Source of the DNA: DASSUC01 sp035649895
GTDB taxonomy: Bacteria; Actinomycetota; Actinomycetes; Mycobacteriales; Micromonosporaceae
Assembly: GCA_035649895.1 (NCBI GenBank)
Contig: DASRIS010000196.1
Coordinates: forward strand, 36,958 to 100,957
Direction of reading: 5' to 3'
DNA: 64,000 nucleotides
Shown here: one piece after another, positions 46,003-54,181 of the stretch
How the letters are laid out: each line of letters starts with the position of its first letter
Numbering within the stretch: the stretch's first letter is position 1
The notes under the pieces: model-generated
What the model was told of the DNA's origin: nothing
Database searches by the model: none
Seen by the model: only the letters and a program-made list of their open reading frames with translations
Made by a program: the position numbers and the translations under genes

Positions 46003-46129
46003 GCGTGTCTGGACCGTTTTGGCGGCCGGCGTTGGAAGAATGCGGCGCTGTGACCGTACGCCGTCTCCTGCCACTGCTTGAGGCGCGGGCCGTCCTGCTG
46101 CTACCGGAAGGCGTTCTGGCGGTGCCGCG

Positions 46130-46843
46130 ATGAGCTGGGCCGACAGTCGCATGTGCTGTTTCGACGTGGAGACCACGAGCGCCGACGCCGAGACCGCCAG
46201 GGTCGTCGCCGCCGCCCTCGCTCTGGTCGGCGGTGGCCGGCCGACCAGGACCTTCACCGTCCTTGTCGACCCTGGCGAGGAGATACCAGCCGCGGCCACG
46301 GCGGTGCACGGGATCACGACCGAGCGGGTCCAGGCGGAGGGGACCAAGCCGGTTGAGGCCATGGTGGGGGTCGCCGACCGGCTCAGGGACGTGTGGGCCC
46401 GCGGCATACCCGTGGTCGGCTTCAACGTGGCCTATGACCTCACGGTCCTGGACCGGGAGCTGCACAGGCATCTCGCCAGCCGGCTCGAGATCGCGGGCTC
46501 CGTTGTGGACCCACACGTTATCGACCGTGCGCTTGACCGGCGTACTGGCCCCCGGAACCTGGCGGAGACCTGCCGGTACTACAAGGTCCGCCACGACGCG
46601 GCCCATGAGGCGACCCAGGATGCGCTCGCCGCGGGCCGGTTGGCCTGGCAGCTGGCGAGGCGCTACCCGCAGGAGATCGGCGGGCGGTCTCTGGCTGACC
46701 TGCACCGGCAGCAGGTGAGCTGGGCGCAGGAGTGGGCCGACAGCCTCAACGCGTACTGGCGTTCCCAGGGCCGCAGCCAGTCCATCGACGGTTCGTGGCC
46801 GCTGCGGCCGTCCGGCCGGCCGGCGAAGCCGCCCCGGTCATGA
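46130..46843 (+). CDS. DEDDh 3'-5' exonuclease (DnaQ-like)
   Basis: 237 residues. The exonuclease motifs are in order: FDVETT (Exo I, Asp/Glu), then VHGIT, VVGFNVAYDLTVLDRE (Exo II Asp) and HDAAHEATQDALAA (Exo III His-x4-Asp). This is the DnaQ/epsilon fold and removes 3'-terminal nucleotides. It lacks the tau-binding tail of polymerase III epsilon, so it is likely a stand-alone nuclease. The ATG at 46130 is preceded by gcggtgccgcg without a clear SD. Confidence 0.88.
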   Translation: MSWADSRMCCFDVETTSADAETARVVAAALALVGGGRPTRTFTVLVDPGEEIPAAATAVHGITTERVQAEGTKPVEAMVGVADRLRDVWARGIPVVGFNVAYDLTVLDRELHRHLASRLEIAGSVVDPHVIDRALDRRTGPRNLAETCRYYKVRHDAAHEATQDALAAGRLAWQLARRYPQEIGGRSLADLHRQQVSWAQEWADSLNAYWRSQGRSQSIDGSWPLRPSGRPAKPPRS

Positions 46844-46904
46844 AGGCCGGCCAGCCGCCAGCCGTCACCGGGTGGCTGGGCGGCTTGTCGTGGCGCTGCC
46901 GGTG

Positions 46905-48185
46905 CTATGGCGTGGTGCGCTGCTCCTCCTTGGCGTGCGGCGGCGCGCCCCAGGCGACCAGCAGCTCCACCGCCTGCGCCGGGTCGTCGGTGACGCACAG
47001 CAGGCGGGACAGGTCCCCGTCGGGCGCCGCCGAGAACAGCGGGCGCAGCAGCGACTCCACCGGCAGCTCCTCGGTCCAGAACCGCTTGCCCAGGAAGATG
47101 AACGGCCCGCTCGCCCCGTCCGTCGCGTAGAACGTCTTCGTCGCCGCCTGGAAGACCTCCTGCACCGTGCCGGCGCGGCCGGGGGCGAAGACGATGCCGC
47201 CGCGGGCCAGCCGCAGGATGGTGTCCTCGCGGATGGCGTTGGAGAAGTACTTGGCGATCCGCGCGGCGAACAGGTTCGCCGGCTCGTGGCCGTAGAGCCA
47301 GGTCGGCACGGAAAGGCCGCCGCGGCGGGCCCAGTCGGTGGCGCCGGACCCGGGCCGGCGCGGCGCCATCGCCGGCTCCGCGCCGCCGGCCGGCTCGTCC
47401 TGCCCGGCGGGCAGCTCCTCCCCGGTGGGCAGGGCAAACCGGCGCCGTACGGAGAGCGCGAGCGCGGTGTACGGGTCGTGGTCGGTGAAGTCGGGCGCTC
47501 CGGCGAGCTCGGCGATCGCCTCCTTCAGTGCGCCCGAGTCGTCGTCGGCGTCGGCGAGGAAGGCGCCCAGGTTCGCCGCCTCCATGACTCCCGGCCCGCC
47601 GCCGGTCACCACCAGGCAGCCGGCGCGGGCCAGGCCGTAGCCGATGAGCGCGGCCAGCTCGTACCCTGCGGAGCCGCGCGGCTGGGCGTGGCCGCCCATG
47701 ATGCCGATGACCGGGCCGCCGTCCGCGCCGGCCCAGTCGGCGATCGTGTCCTGCAGCCCGTCGTCGATCCCGTGGTCGTGCATGCGCTGGCTGAGCGCCT
47801 CGCGGATGCTCGGCAGCGCGCCACCGTGGGCCAGGAAGTGCCGGTAGACGATGGTGTCGTACATCCCCTCGAAGCCGTGCTCGGCGAAGCCGGCGGCCAG
47901 GTCGTGCGGGGTGTAGAGCCGAGCCGGGTGGATCGGGTACGGCATGTCCTGGAACGGCGGCAGCACATAGGCGCCCCGGCGGACCAGCTCCGCCTCTGCC
48001 TCGCGGGATGGGAAGTGGCAGCCGACGAAGAGGGTGTCGGTGACGTCGACGCCGGACAGGTCGGGTGGGTCCTCGTCCAGCCGCAGACCCTGCACGGTGA
48101 GCCCGGCCAGGCTCCCCTCGGCGAGGTGGGCGGCGAGCTCCTCGCGGGACTCGACCTCATCCGGGCTGCCATCGTATGCGTGCAC
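46905..48185 (-). CDS. LOG-family-like Rossmann protein
   Basis: 426 residues from GTG 48185. The C-terminal half has the lysine-decarboxylase-like/LOG features VVTGGGPGVMEAANLGAF and the PGGxGTxxE-type APGRAGTVQEVF. The usual PGGxGT is PGRAGT here. An N-terminal ~140 residues (LSGVDVTDTLFVGCHFP, AARLYTPHDLAAGF) are an extra domain that plain LOG proteins lack. A Pro/Ala/Gly-rich insert lies near 270. LOG proteins hydrolyse cytokinin nucleotides or bind nucleotides. This larger form is common in actinobacteria with unknown role. Confidence 0.8.
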   Translation of the reverse strand: MHAYDGSPDEVESREELAAHLAEGSLAGLTVQGLRLDEDPPDLSGVDVTDTLFVGCHFPSREAEAELVRRGAYVLPPFQDMPYPIHPARLYTPHDLAAGFAEHGFEGMYDTIVYRHFLAHGGALPSIREALSQRMHDHGIDDGLQDTIADWAGADGGPVIGIMGGHAQPRGSAGYELAALIGYGLARAGCLVVTGGGPGVMEAANLGAFLADADDDSGALKEAIAELAGAPDFTDHDPYTALALSVRRRFALPTGEELPAGQDEPAGGAEPAMAPRRPGSGATDWARRGGLSVPTWLYGHEPANLFAARIAKYFSNAIREDTILRLARGGIVFAPGRAGTVQEVFQAATKTFYATDGASGPFIFLGKRFWTEELPVESLLRPLFSAAPDGDLSRLLCVTDDPAQAVELLVAWGAPPHAKEEQRTTP

Positions 48186-48225
48186 CTGGCCATCGTGCCC
48201 GGCCGGCGGGCGGTTGGCACACCGG

Positions 48226-48280
48226 GATGGGTCGAGGCCGCGAGATGGGGTTGAGGGCCCTGCGAGATGGGTCGAGGGCC
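48226..48280 (+). repeat. three imperfect ~20-bp repeats before an orphan hairpin
   Basis: gatgggtcgaggcc (48226-48239), gatggggttgagggccc (48244-48260) and gatgggtcgagggcc (48266-48280) are spaced about 18-22 bp apart. Confidence 0.6.
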
Positions 48281-48303
48281 CGGCGGTGCGCCGCCGGGCC
48301 CTC
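48274..48303 (+). terminator. strong 13-bp hairpin in a divergent intergenic region
   Basis: gagggcccggcgg (48274-48286) pairs exactly with ccgccgggccctc (48291-48303) across loop tgcg, followed by ttaac. It has the look of a rho-independent terminator. It lies between two divergent genes, so neither needs it. Confidence 0.7.
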
Positions 48304-48435
48304 TTAACCGGGTCCTGGGTAGGCTCCGGACCTTTAGTTTGAGCGGGTCAGCGGGGTACGCGCACCCGCCGGTCCGTGACGAGTCCCTCAGCCGTTCAGC
48401 CAACAGATCGGGGCCGATACCGGTTAAATAGCCGC

Positions 48436-48864
48436 ATGCGTAACCTCCTGCCACAACCACCGGCCACGCTGCTCCCCGCGGACGAGGAGATGCGCAGCTC
48501 GCTAGCTGCGCTCGCCGAGGCTGAGCGCGTTGACGACGACGGGGCTGTCGCGGCAGTCGCCGCCCGGTTCCCGGCGTCCAGCGCGGCGTGGGCGGCGTTG
48601 GCCGGACGCGCGCTGCGGTCCGGGCAGCCGGTCGCGGCGTACGCCTACGCCCGTACCGGCTACCACCGCGGGCTGGACCAGCTGCGCCGCAGCGGCTGGA
48701 AGGGGCAGGGCCCGGTGCCCTGGTCACACGAGCCGAACCGGGGCTTCCTGCGCTCGCTGCTCCTGCTCTCGCGCGCCGCCGACGCGATCGGCGAGGCCGA
48801 CGAGGCGGCCCGGTGCGCACAGTTCCTGCGCGACTGCGATCCGGACGCCCCGACCGGCGGCTGA
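48436..48864 (+). CDS. DUF3151 family protein
   Basis: 142 residues from ATG 48436. The start MRNLLPQPPATLLP, followed by RFPASSAAWAALAGRAL and AYAYARTGYHRGLDQLRRSGWKGQGPVPWSHEPN, matches DUF3151, a helical tetratricopeptide-like family of actinobacteria. In many actinobacteria it lies near fba and purA; here fbaA is 3 kb upstream and purA 5.3 kb downstream. A TAAATA-like -10 lies just before the ATG. No function is known. Confidence 0.85.
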   Translation: MRNLLPQPPATLLPADEEMRSSLAALAEAERVDDDGAVAAVAARFPASSAAWAALAGRALRSGQPVAAYAYARTGYHRGLDQLRRSGWKGQGPVPWSHEPNRGFLRSLLLLSRAADAIGEADEAARCAQFLRDCDPDAPTGG

Positions 48865-48881
48865 CCTTGAGGATGCGCGCG

Positions 48882-49139
48882 TCAGCTCCGCGCCGGTGGG
48901 ACATGAGCCCCATCGCCGCGCCCAGCTCGCCACGCGTGGGGAGCTGGCGTAACCGCCAGCGTCTGCCGCGCCCAGGCGAGCAGCCGGCAGCGGTCGGCGC
49001 CGCACTGTGCGCACCGGCCGGTGGCCCGGTGCGGGTCGGGCGGCTCGTCGTGCATCCGGGTGACCTGCTGCGCGGCCCACCGGATGGTGTCCGGGCTGGC
49101 CGGCCCATGGTCCGGCCAGACGTACACGGGGCCGGTCAT
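48882..49139 (-). CDS. small hypothetical protein with Cys cluster
   Basis: 85 residues. It opens with TGPVYVWPDHGPASPDTIRWAAQQVTRM, and a Cys motif CAQCGADRC suggests a small zinc-binding element, then a helix (RLLAWARQTL). Its ATG overlaps the stop of a 20-codon ORF (ATGA), which supports translation. It ends 18 bp before the 3' end of DUF3151 (convergent). An XRE regulator lies upstream on the same strand. Confidence 0.6.
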   Translation of the reverse strand: MTGPVYVWPDHGPASPDTIRWAAQQVTRMHDEPPDPHRATGRCAQCGADRCRLLAWARQTLAVTPAPHAWRAGRGDGAHVPPARS

Positions 49140-49198
49140 GCCGGTCGTGTCCGCTGGCTACGCAACCAGCGGCGCACCGGCCTATGTTTGCTGACCAT
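49136..49198 (-). CDS. 20-residue basic ORF coupled to the 85-residue gene
   Basis: The ATG at 49198 has gcgaggac as SD at good spacing. The peptide, MVSKHRPVRRWLRSQRTRPA, carries seven Arg/Lys and stops with TGA, overlapping the next gene's ATG (ATGA). It could be a leader peptide, an uncharacterised small protein, or chance. The gap to the XRE gene is 149 bp. Confidence 0.4.
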   Translation of the reverse strand: MVSKHRPVRRWLRSQRTRPA

Positions 49199-49347
49199 TC
49201 GCGTCCTCGCTTCCACCTGCAAGCGGGATGGGACGCGCGGGTTCGATGGCGGTCCTCAGCCCACGCACCCCCGCGCCTATCGAGTTACCGCGTCCAGCCA
49301 GTGACGCTAGGTGCGGGCGACGCGGCTCGGATAACCGGCGGTTATTC

Positions 49348-50511
49348 TCAGTCCCCGACCCTCAGCCCAACTGCGAGCGCGGCACGCTGAAGCGGACGGC
49401 CCACAGCCCGCCGCTTGGCGCGTCGCACAAGGACCGCGAGGGTGTCCCGCACGCTGGGCCGCAGCCGGTACCACTGAGGGCAGACCGCCTCGGCCCGCAG
49501 GTAGGCGGCCACTGCCTCGTCATCGTGGCCCTGCGTGGTCAGGGCTTGGCCGTAGTCCATCCAGTAGGCCGCCTGACGGTTAGGCACGCCGACCCGCTCC
49601 GGGTTGATCCGCGGACCGAGGGCCGCCGCCTGCTCATGGTCGCCGAGCTCGGTCAGGATGCCCAGCCGCCACACATCCACGTTGGTCGGGCCGAACGCCA
49701 GGTGGCAGAAGCCGCGCCCGTCGCCAGGGTCGCCGAGGGTGGTGGCCTCCCGAGCCGCCTCGTCGAGGTGCTCCATCGCGTCCGTAGCCCGCCGGGACGT
49801 GGCGGCACGCAACGCGGCGGTCAGGTGCAGCATCCCGTACACCTGCCGCACGTGGGGGTCACCGGCGTGCGGCTGGGCGACGGCAGCGGCCCGCTTGGCG
49901 AGGTCGCTGGCCAGCCCGGCAGTCTCCGGCGGTAGGGAGCTAGCCCGCAGGTACTCGGCGAAGCCGACCCACTCGGGGCTGTCCACGTCCCGCGCCTCGT
50001 CCATGGCCAGCCCGGCTACCTCCCGGGCCAGGTCGATGTAGCCGGTGAAGTGCAGATGCCAGACCGCGGCGTAGGCGGTGCGGATCAGGTCAGGGCCCCG
50101 GCAGGCGCTGAGCAGCGGGGGCAGGATCGCGCCGCGGGCGGCGAAGTCGCCCTCGCCGTCCAGCTCGACGGCACGGTCGACGGTGGCCGTGGCGTGGCGG
50201 TTGGTCTGGCGCACAACGCCAGCCTTGCGCATGATTACGGCCTCGCGGATCGCAGGCACGCTCGCCGCTGCCCGGGCGCGGCCGGGGTCGGTCGGGTCGC
50301 CAGGCTGCCCGAGCAGGTCGGCCACGGTGACCTGTAGCGCACCGGCGATGGCGACCAGCGTTGACCTGCGCTCAATGGTTTTGCGGCCGGACTCCACCTG
50401 TGAGATGTACGGCTGGGATACGCCAGCGAGGCCGGCGAGGACGGCCTGGTTCATCCCGCCGCGGCGCAGCCGCCAGTATCTGATGCGGGCGCCGATCGTG
50501 TCAGCTGCCAT
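49348..50511 (-). CDS. XRE-family HTH regulator with TPR-like C-terminus
   Basis: 387 residues. An N-terminal Cro-type HTH (IRYWRLRRGGMNQAVLAGLAGVSQPYISQVESGRKTIERRSTLVAIAGALQVTVADLLG) precedes a long helical region (about 100-380) of tetratricopeptide-like helix pairs (RDVDSPEWVGFAEYLRASSLP, ATTLGDPGDGRGFCHL, QAAALGPRINPER). Such proteins sense a peptide or small ligand through the TPR part. The two tiny genes downstream on the same strand may be regulated with it. Confidence 0.85.
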   Translation of the reverse strand: MAADTIGARIRYWRLRRGGMNQAVLAGLAGVSQPYISQVESGRKTIERRSTLVAIAGALQVTVADLLGQPGDPTDPGRARAAASVPAIREAVIMRKAGVVRQTNRHATATVDRAVELDGEGDFAARGAILPPLLSACRGPDLIRTAYAAVWHLHFTGYIDLAREVAGLAMDEARDVDSPEWVGFAEYLRASSLPPETAGLASDLAKRAAAVAQPHAGDPHVRQVYGMLHLTAALRAATSRRATDAMEHLDEAAREATTLGDPGDGRGFCHLAFGPTNVDVWRLGILTELGDHEQAAALGPRINPERVGVPNRQAAYWMDYGQALTTQGHDDEAVAAYLRAEAVCPQWYRLRPSVRDTLAVLVRRAKRRAVGRPLQRAALAVGLRVGD

Positions 50512-50661
50512 GACGTACTCCCCAGGTAGCGGGCTGGGCGGACGGTACCGCCGCTACTCCGGCGGCCCGTCTAGGTCAACAGTACGGCCGTGGCGCGTTC
50601 GCGGCCGGAAGGGATACACAATGATCGATCTGGATAAGATCACTCGGTACGGATCCGGCCA

Positions 50662-50916
50662 TTACTCCACATTGGTCATGCGTGCGTCCTCGACAAGCCG
50701 CGACAGGTCACGGCCGCCGCCGTAACGCCACGCCTCGCCAGAGCCTTCGAAGTCCATCGGCGCACTGTCGAAGGCGGCGACGATCTCCTGCGCCTGTCGG
50801 CGTACCGCGAACGCGTGCAACGCGGCGTTGATCGTCGCGACCTCGGTGTCTGTGCCGAGCACCTCACGGGCGGCCTCAAGCCATTCCTCATTGATATCCA
50901 CGGTGATGCGCGCCAT
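50662..50916 (-). CDS. VapB-like antitoxin without a partner
   Basis: 84 residues. A ribbon-helix-helix/DUF2191-type start (MARITVDINEEWLEAAREVLGT) and a helix (VATINAALHAFAVRRQAQEIVAAF) match VapB-type antitoxins. The expected VapC PIN-domain toxin normally follows within a few bases. Only 150 bp separate this gene from the next, with no PIN ORF on either strand. The stop is at 50662. Confidence 0.75.
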   Translation of the reverse strand: MARITVDINEEWLEAAREVLGTDTEVATINAALHAFAVRRQAQEIVAAFDSAPMDFEGSGEAWRYGGGRDLSRLVEDARMTNVE

Positions 50917-50938
50917 GGCGGTAATGATGCACCAGTCT

Positions 50939-53131
50939 CTATAGTCCCTCTGCTACGGCGGCTGCGATCTTCAGCCACGCGTCGCGGGTGGCGGACGACA
51001 GCTGGCTGTAGCGGATCGGCTCGCCGGAGTCGAGCAGGCGCTCGTACGGCGCCAGCAGCACCATCCTGGTCCGGGCGGCGAAGTGGCGCTGGATCGGCGG
51101 CAGGTCGATGTCCTTGCGGATCGGCGGCATCGACACCACCGTCACCGCCTGGCGGACCAGCCGGTGGCGGCCAGTCTGCTCCAGGTGGTCCAGCATCCGG
51201 GCGGCCGTCTCGGCCGAGTCGTTGCGGGCCGACATGGTGACCACCAGCTGGTCTGTCGCGTCGATCGCCGCCTGCCAGTTCGCCGCCCGTACGTTGTTGC
51301 CGGTGTCCACGAAGATCAGTTTGTAGAACCGGCTGACCACGTCACGGATCTCGGCGAAGGCGGCCGAGGTGAGCATCTCACCGGCGGTCGCCGACTCGTC
51401 GGACGCGAGCACGTCGAACATGCCCTCGCCCTGCGCGCGCACGTACTGCGACAGGTCACCGACCCGGCCGTGCGAGCCGGCGAACAGCTTGAGGTCGCGC
51501 AGCAGGTCCCGCACGGTGCGGACGTGGAAGTCCTGCTGTGCCCGCATCCCCAGGGTGCCCTGCGTCTCGTTGTTGTCCCAGGCCAGCACGTAGCCGCCGC
51601 GCTTCTGGCCGAAGGTCATCGCGGTCAGCAGCACGGCCACCGTCTTGCCGGCGCCGCCCTTCGGGTTGACCACGGTCACCTGGCGCAGCCCGCCGAAGTT
51701 GCGCCGCACCATCTCGACGTCGTGGCGGTACTCCTGCTCCCGCCGGCCCGGCCCGAGCCGGACCAGCCCAAGGGTTGACCTGCGCACTGCCCCGCGGACG
51801 CCCATCACCGCCACCGGGTCCGGCGGCCGTGCCGCGCGACGCCGGGCGAACTCCTCGGCGGTGGGTACGAACGGGTCCGCTGCGTGCGCCGGTTCCCGGT
51901 GCGGCTGTGGCCGGGGTGGCGGCGCGTACCCGCTGGCTGGCCGGGCCGGCGGCATCGCGGTCATTCCCGGGCGGGGTACGGCGAGCTGCTCCGCTTCCCG
52001 CCCGTGGCGCTCTGCCTCCCGCCCGTGGCGTGGGGCCGCAGCGTCCTCTGCCGAGGGAGCCGTGGGCCGGGCTGGCGCGCGGCCGGCGGCCGAGGTGTCC
52101 GTGGCATGCGGCTCCGCCGGTGGCTGCCAGGCCGGTGCGCGTACGGCTCGCTCGGCTGCGGCGGTTGTCAGCGGGTCGTCGTACCGTGGCGGTCGGCTCG
52201 GTGCCGCCGGTTCCTGCGAGACCGGCGGTCTGACCTGGGACGGAGGGGGCAGCTCCCAGGCCGGCTCCCAGCTGGGCGGCGTGGGCTGCCGGGCGGAGTG
52301 CCGGGGCGCCTCGGCGGGCTTCGTGCCAGTACCCGACCCCGCATTTGCGCCGGCACCCGACCCCGAGGCAGAGCTCCGTCCGGGTGCGTGGTCCGGCTCG
52401 GCGGTGGAGCGGGGTTCGGGACTGCGGCCGGGTCCGGCGGCTACGGCAGGGCCGGACGCCGGCGAGCCTGCACCGGGTCGTGCGGGCGCCGGGGCGGCCG
52501 GGTGCCACGCGGTGACCGAGACCGCGCGGGTCCTGGCCGGGTCCGTTCCAGCCGGGTCGCTCCCAGCCGGTTGGGACCCGGCCGCGGCAGAGCCGGGCCG
52601 GCCGGAGCTGGCTGGAACAGAGCTGGTGGGGCCGGAGCCGGTCGGGACAGGGACAGGTGGGCCGGAGCTGGTTGGGGCAGAGCTGGCGGCGGCGTCAGGT
52701 TGTGGTCGCACCGGTGGTGAAGCGGCTCTGGCCGGGTCCACAGACGCCGGTGAGGCGATACCCGGCGATGGCGGCTGTGCCCAGGGGGAGGGCGGTGGGG
52801 GCGCGCTGGGCTGGACCGGGTCAGGGCGTGTCGGGTCAATGGGGGCGGGGTCGGGGTGGGCGGGGGCCAGCCGCGTGGCCGGGCGGGCTGGCAGTGTCGG
52901 GTCGGGTCGCGCAGAGTCCAGCGGGGACAGTGGCCCCGTCTCCGGCCGCGACCGCTCCGCTGCGTCCCCGGTCTGCCCGGTGTCCCCAGCATCCGCGCTG
53001 GAGTCCGCAGCGGAGCCCAAAGCGGGCGTGCTGGACCCAGCCGCATCGGGCGGAGCCTCAGCGGGACGGACCTGGGGGACGGCCGGTGGCGACGTTGGCC
53101 CGTGGGTGCGGTCGGTGCCGGCGTCATCCAC
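50939..53131 (-). CDS. EspI-like ParA/MinD-type ATPase with proline-rich N-terminus
   Basis: 730 residues from GTG 53131, which has ggggaggggttcagc upstream. The first ~470 are Pro/Ala/Ser/Thr-rich and low in complexity. The C-terminal ~260 are a ParA-family ATPase: VTVVNPKGGAGKTVAVLL (deviant Walker A), then YVLAWDNNETQGTLGM, LIFVDTGNN (Walker B) and switch-like segments. The combination resembles EspI of mycobacterial ESX secretion loci. No ESX genes (EccB/C/D/E, WXG100) occur in the window, so this is an orphan relative. Membrane or pole positioning is plausible. Confidence 0.82.
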   Translation of the reverse strand: MDDAGTDRTHGPTSPPAVPQVRPAEAPPDAAGSSTPALGSAADSSADAGDTGQTGDAAERSRPETGPLSPLDSARPDPTLPARPATRLAPAHPDPAPIDPTRPDPVQPSAPPPPSPWAQPPSPGIASPASVDPARAASPPVRPQPDAAASSAPTSSGPPVPVPTGSGPTSSVPASSGRPGSAAAGSQPAGSDPAGTDPARTRAVSVTAWHPAAPAPARPGAGSPASGPAVAAGPGRSPEPRSTAEPDHAPGRSSASGSGAGANAGSGTGTKPAEAPRHSARQPTPPSWEPAWELPPPSQVRPPVSQEPAAPSRPPRYDDPLTTAAAERAVRAPAWQPPAEPHATDTSAAGRAPARPTAPSAEDAAAPRHGREAERHGREAEQLAVPRPGMTAMPPARPASGYAPPPRPQPHREPAHAADPFVPTAEEFARRRAARPPDPVAVMGVRGAVRRSTLGLVRLGPGRREQEYRHDVEMVRRNFGGLRQVTVVNPKGGAGKTVAVLLTAMTFGQKRGGYVLAWDNNETQGTLGMRAQQDFHVRTVRDLLRDLKLFAGSHGRVGDLSQYVRAQGEGMFDVLASDESATAGEMLTSAAFAEIRDVVSRFYKLIFVDTGNNVRAANWQAAIDATDQLVVTMSARNDSAETAARMLDHLEQTGRHRLVRQAVTVVSMPPIRKDIDLPPIQRHFAARTRMVLLAPYERLLDSGEPIRYSQLSSATRDAWLKIAAAVAEGL

Positions 53132-53213
53132 GCTGAACCCCTCCCCTGGTCCCGATGTGATCCGCATGCAGCGTCGCACAGCGCATCCACCGTCGTATAC
53201 CGTCCTACCCTGC

Positions 53214-54122
53214 TTACCCTGCGGGGAGTGCGTACACCTCCCAGGCTCCGGGCTCCACCCACCAGAAGCGCTTGTGGCTCAGCGTGGTGAACACGCTGTC
53301 CTCGAGCAGCGGCAGCTCGCCGCCGAGCGGGTTGACCGAGACCGCCCGTCCCTTGGTACGACGTACCTCGATGCTGACCCGCCGCCCGCGCCGGAACGTG
53401 CGGGTCACCACAGGCACCGCTACCGCAACATCCAGCACCCCGTCGGCCGGGTCCGCGGCGGGCGCGAGCGGGAGGCCGTCCACCGCGGCGTAGCCGGCCG
53501 CGTTCGCCACCACGCAGGCCACCACGGCGTCCGTACCATCGGTCAGCACGCTGTCGTCGACCTCCACCCGGCCGCGCCAGGTCACCGCCTGCTCGTCCGC
53601 GTCGGTCCCGCCCAGCAGGGCGCCGTTGAGGGTCACCGATCCCCCGTCCGTACGCAGCAGGTCCAGCCGCTTGGTGTGTCCGCCCAGCACCGCCTTTGCG
53701 ACCTCGTCCGGCGTGCCGGGCAGGCCGAGCAGCGCAGGCAGCCCACCGGTGCTGAGCGGCAGCACGCCGATCGGGGGCAGGTCCGGCATGGTCCGCTGGG
53801 GCGGCAGGTCGTCCGGGCGGCGGACGGGCGGTGGCGCGTACCGCCGGACGAGCCGGCGCACGACGGCCCGCAGCTGCCCGTCCGTGGCGATGGCCACCAC
53901 CAGCCTGGTCCTGCGGTCCGGGTCCGGCCAGACCAGGCCGTCCGGCCGGGCCGGGCCGTCGAGCCGGGCGAGCACCGCGTCGATCTCCTCGTCAGAGCCG
54001 GCGTTGGCCAGCTCCGGGCGCGCCCCACCGCGGACGAACGCGTCCCGGCAGGTGAGCACGGGAGCCCGGGTGGCGGCACAGCCTGCGCCGTCGATGAGGG
54101 ACAGCAACAGCACGTCGAACAC
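53214..54122 (-). CDS. diacylglycerol-kinase-like protein with degenerate motif
   Basis: 302 residues from GTG 54122. The fold of DAGK/sphingosine-kinase proteins is suggested by VVAIATDGQLRAVVRRLV followed by LPPIGVLPLSTGGLPALLGLPGTP and a beta-rich C-terminal half (VNGALLGG, AVDGLPL, RVSIEVRRTKGRAVSVNP). The catalytic loop GGDGT appears as ATDGQ and the G-T-x-N-D-F-A-R loop as STGGLPALL, so kinase activity is doubtful. It is divergent from purA (59 bp between starts). Confidence 0.7.
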   Translation of the reverse strand: MFDVLLLSLIDGAGCAATRAPVLTCRDAFVRGGARPELANAGSDEEIDAVLARLDGPARPDGLVWPDPDRRTRLVVAIATDGQLRAVVRRLVRRYAPPPVRRPDDLPPQRTMPDLPPIGVLPLSTGGLPALLGLPGTPDEVAKAVLGGHTKRLDLLRTDGGSVTLNGALLGGTDADEQAVTWRGRVEVDDSVLTDGTDAVVACVVANAAGYAAVDGLPLAPAADPADGVLDVAVAVPVVTRTFRRGRRVSIEVRRTKGRAVSVNPLGGELPLLEDSVFTTLSHKRFWWVEPGAWEVYALPAG

Positions 54123-54181
54123 GCTGTTAGCCTGACATCCCGGGGAAGCGGCGGCGGCCCGGCCCCTTGGAGGCGAGGCGC

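Noticed and set aside
49225..49250. tRNA-like gcgggttcgatgg segment
   Set aside because: No matching acceptor, D-arm or anticodon stem could be built around it.
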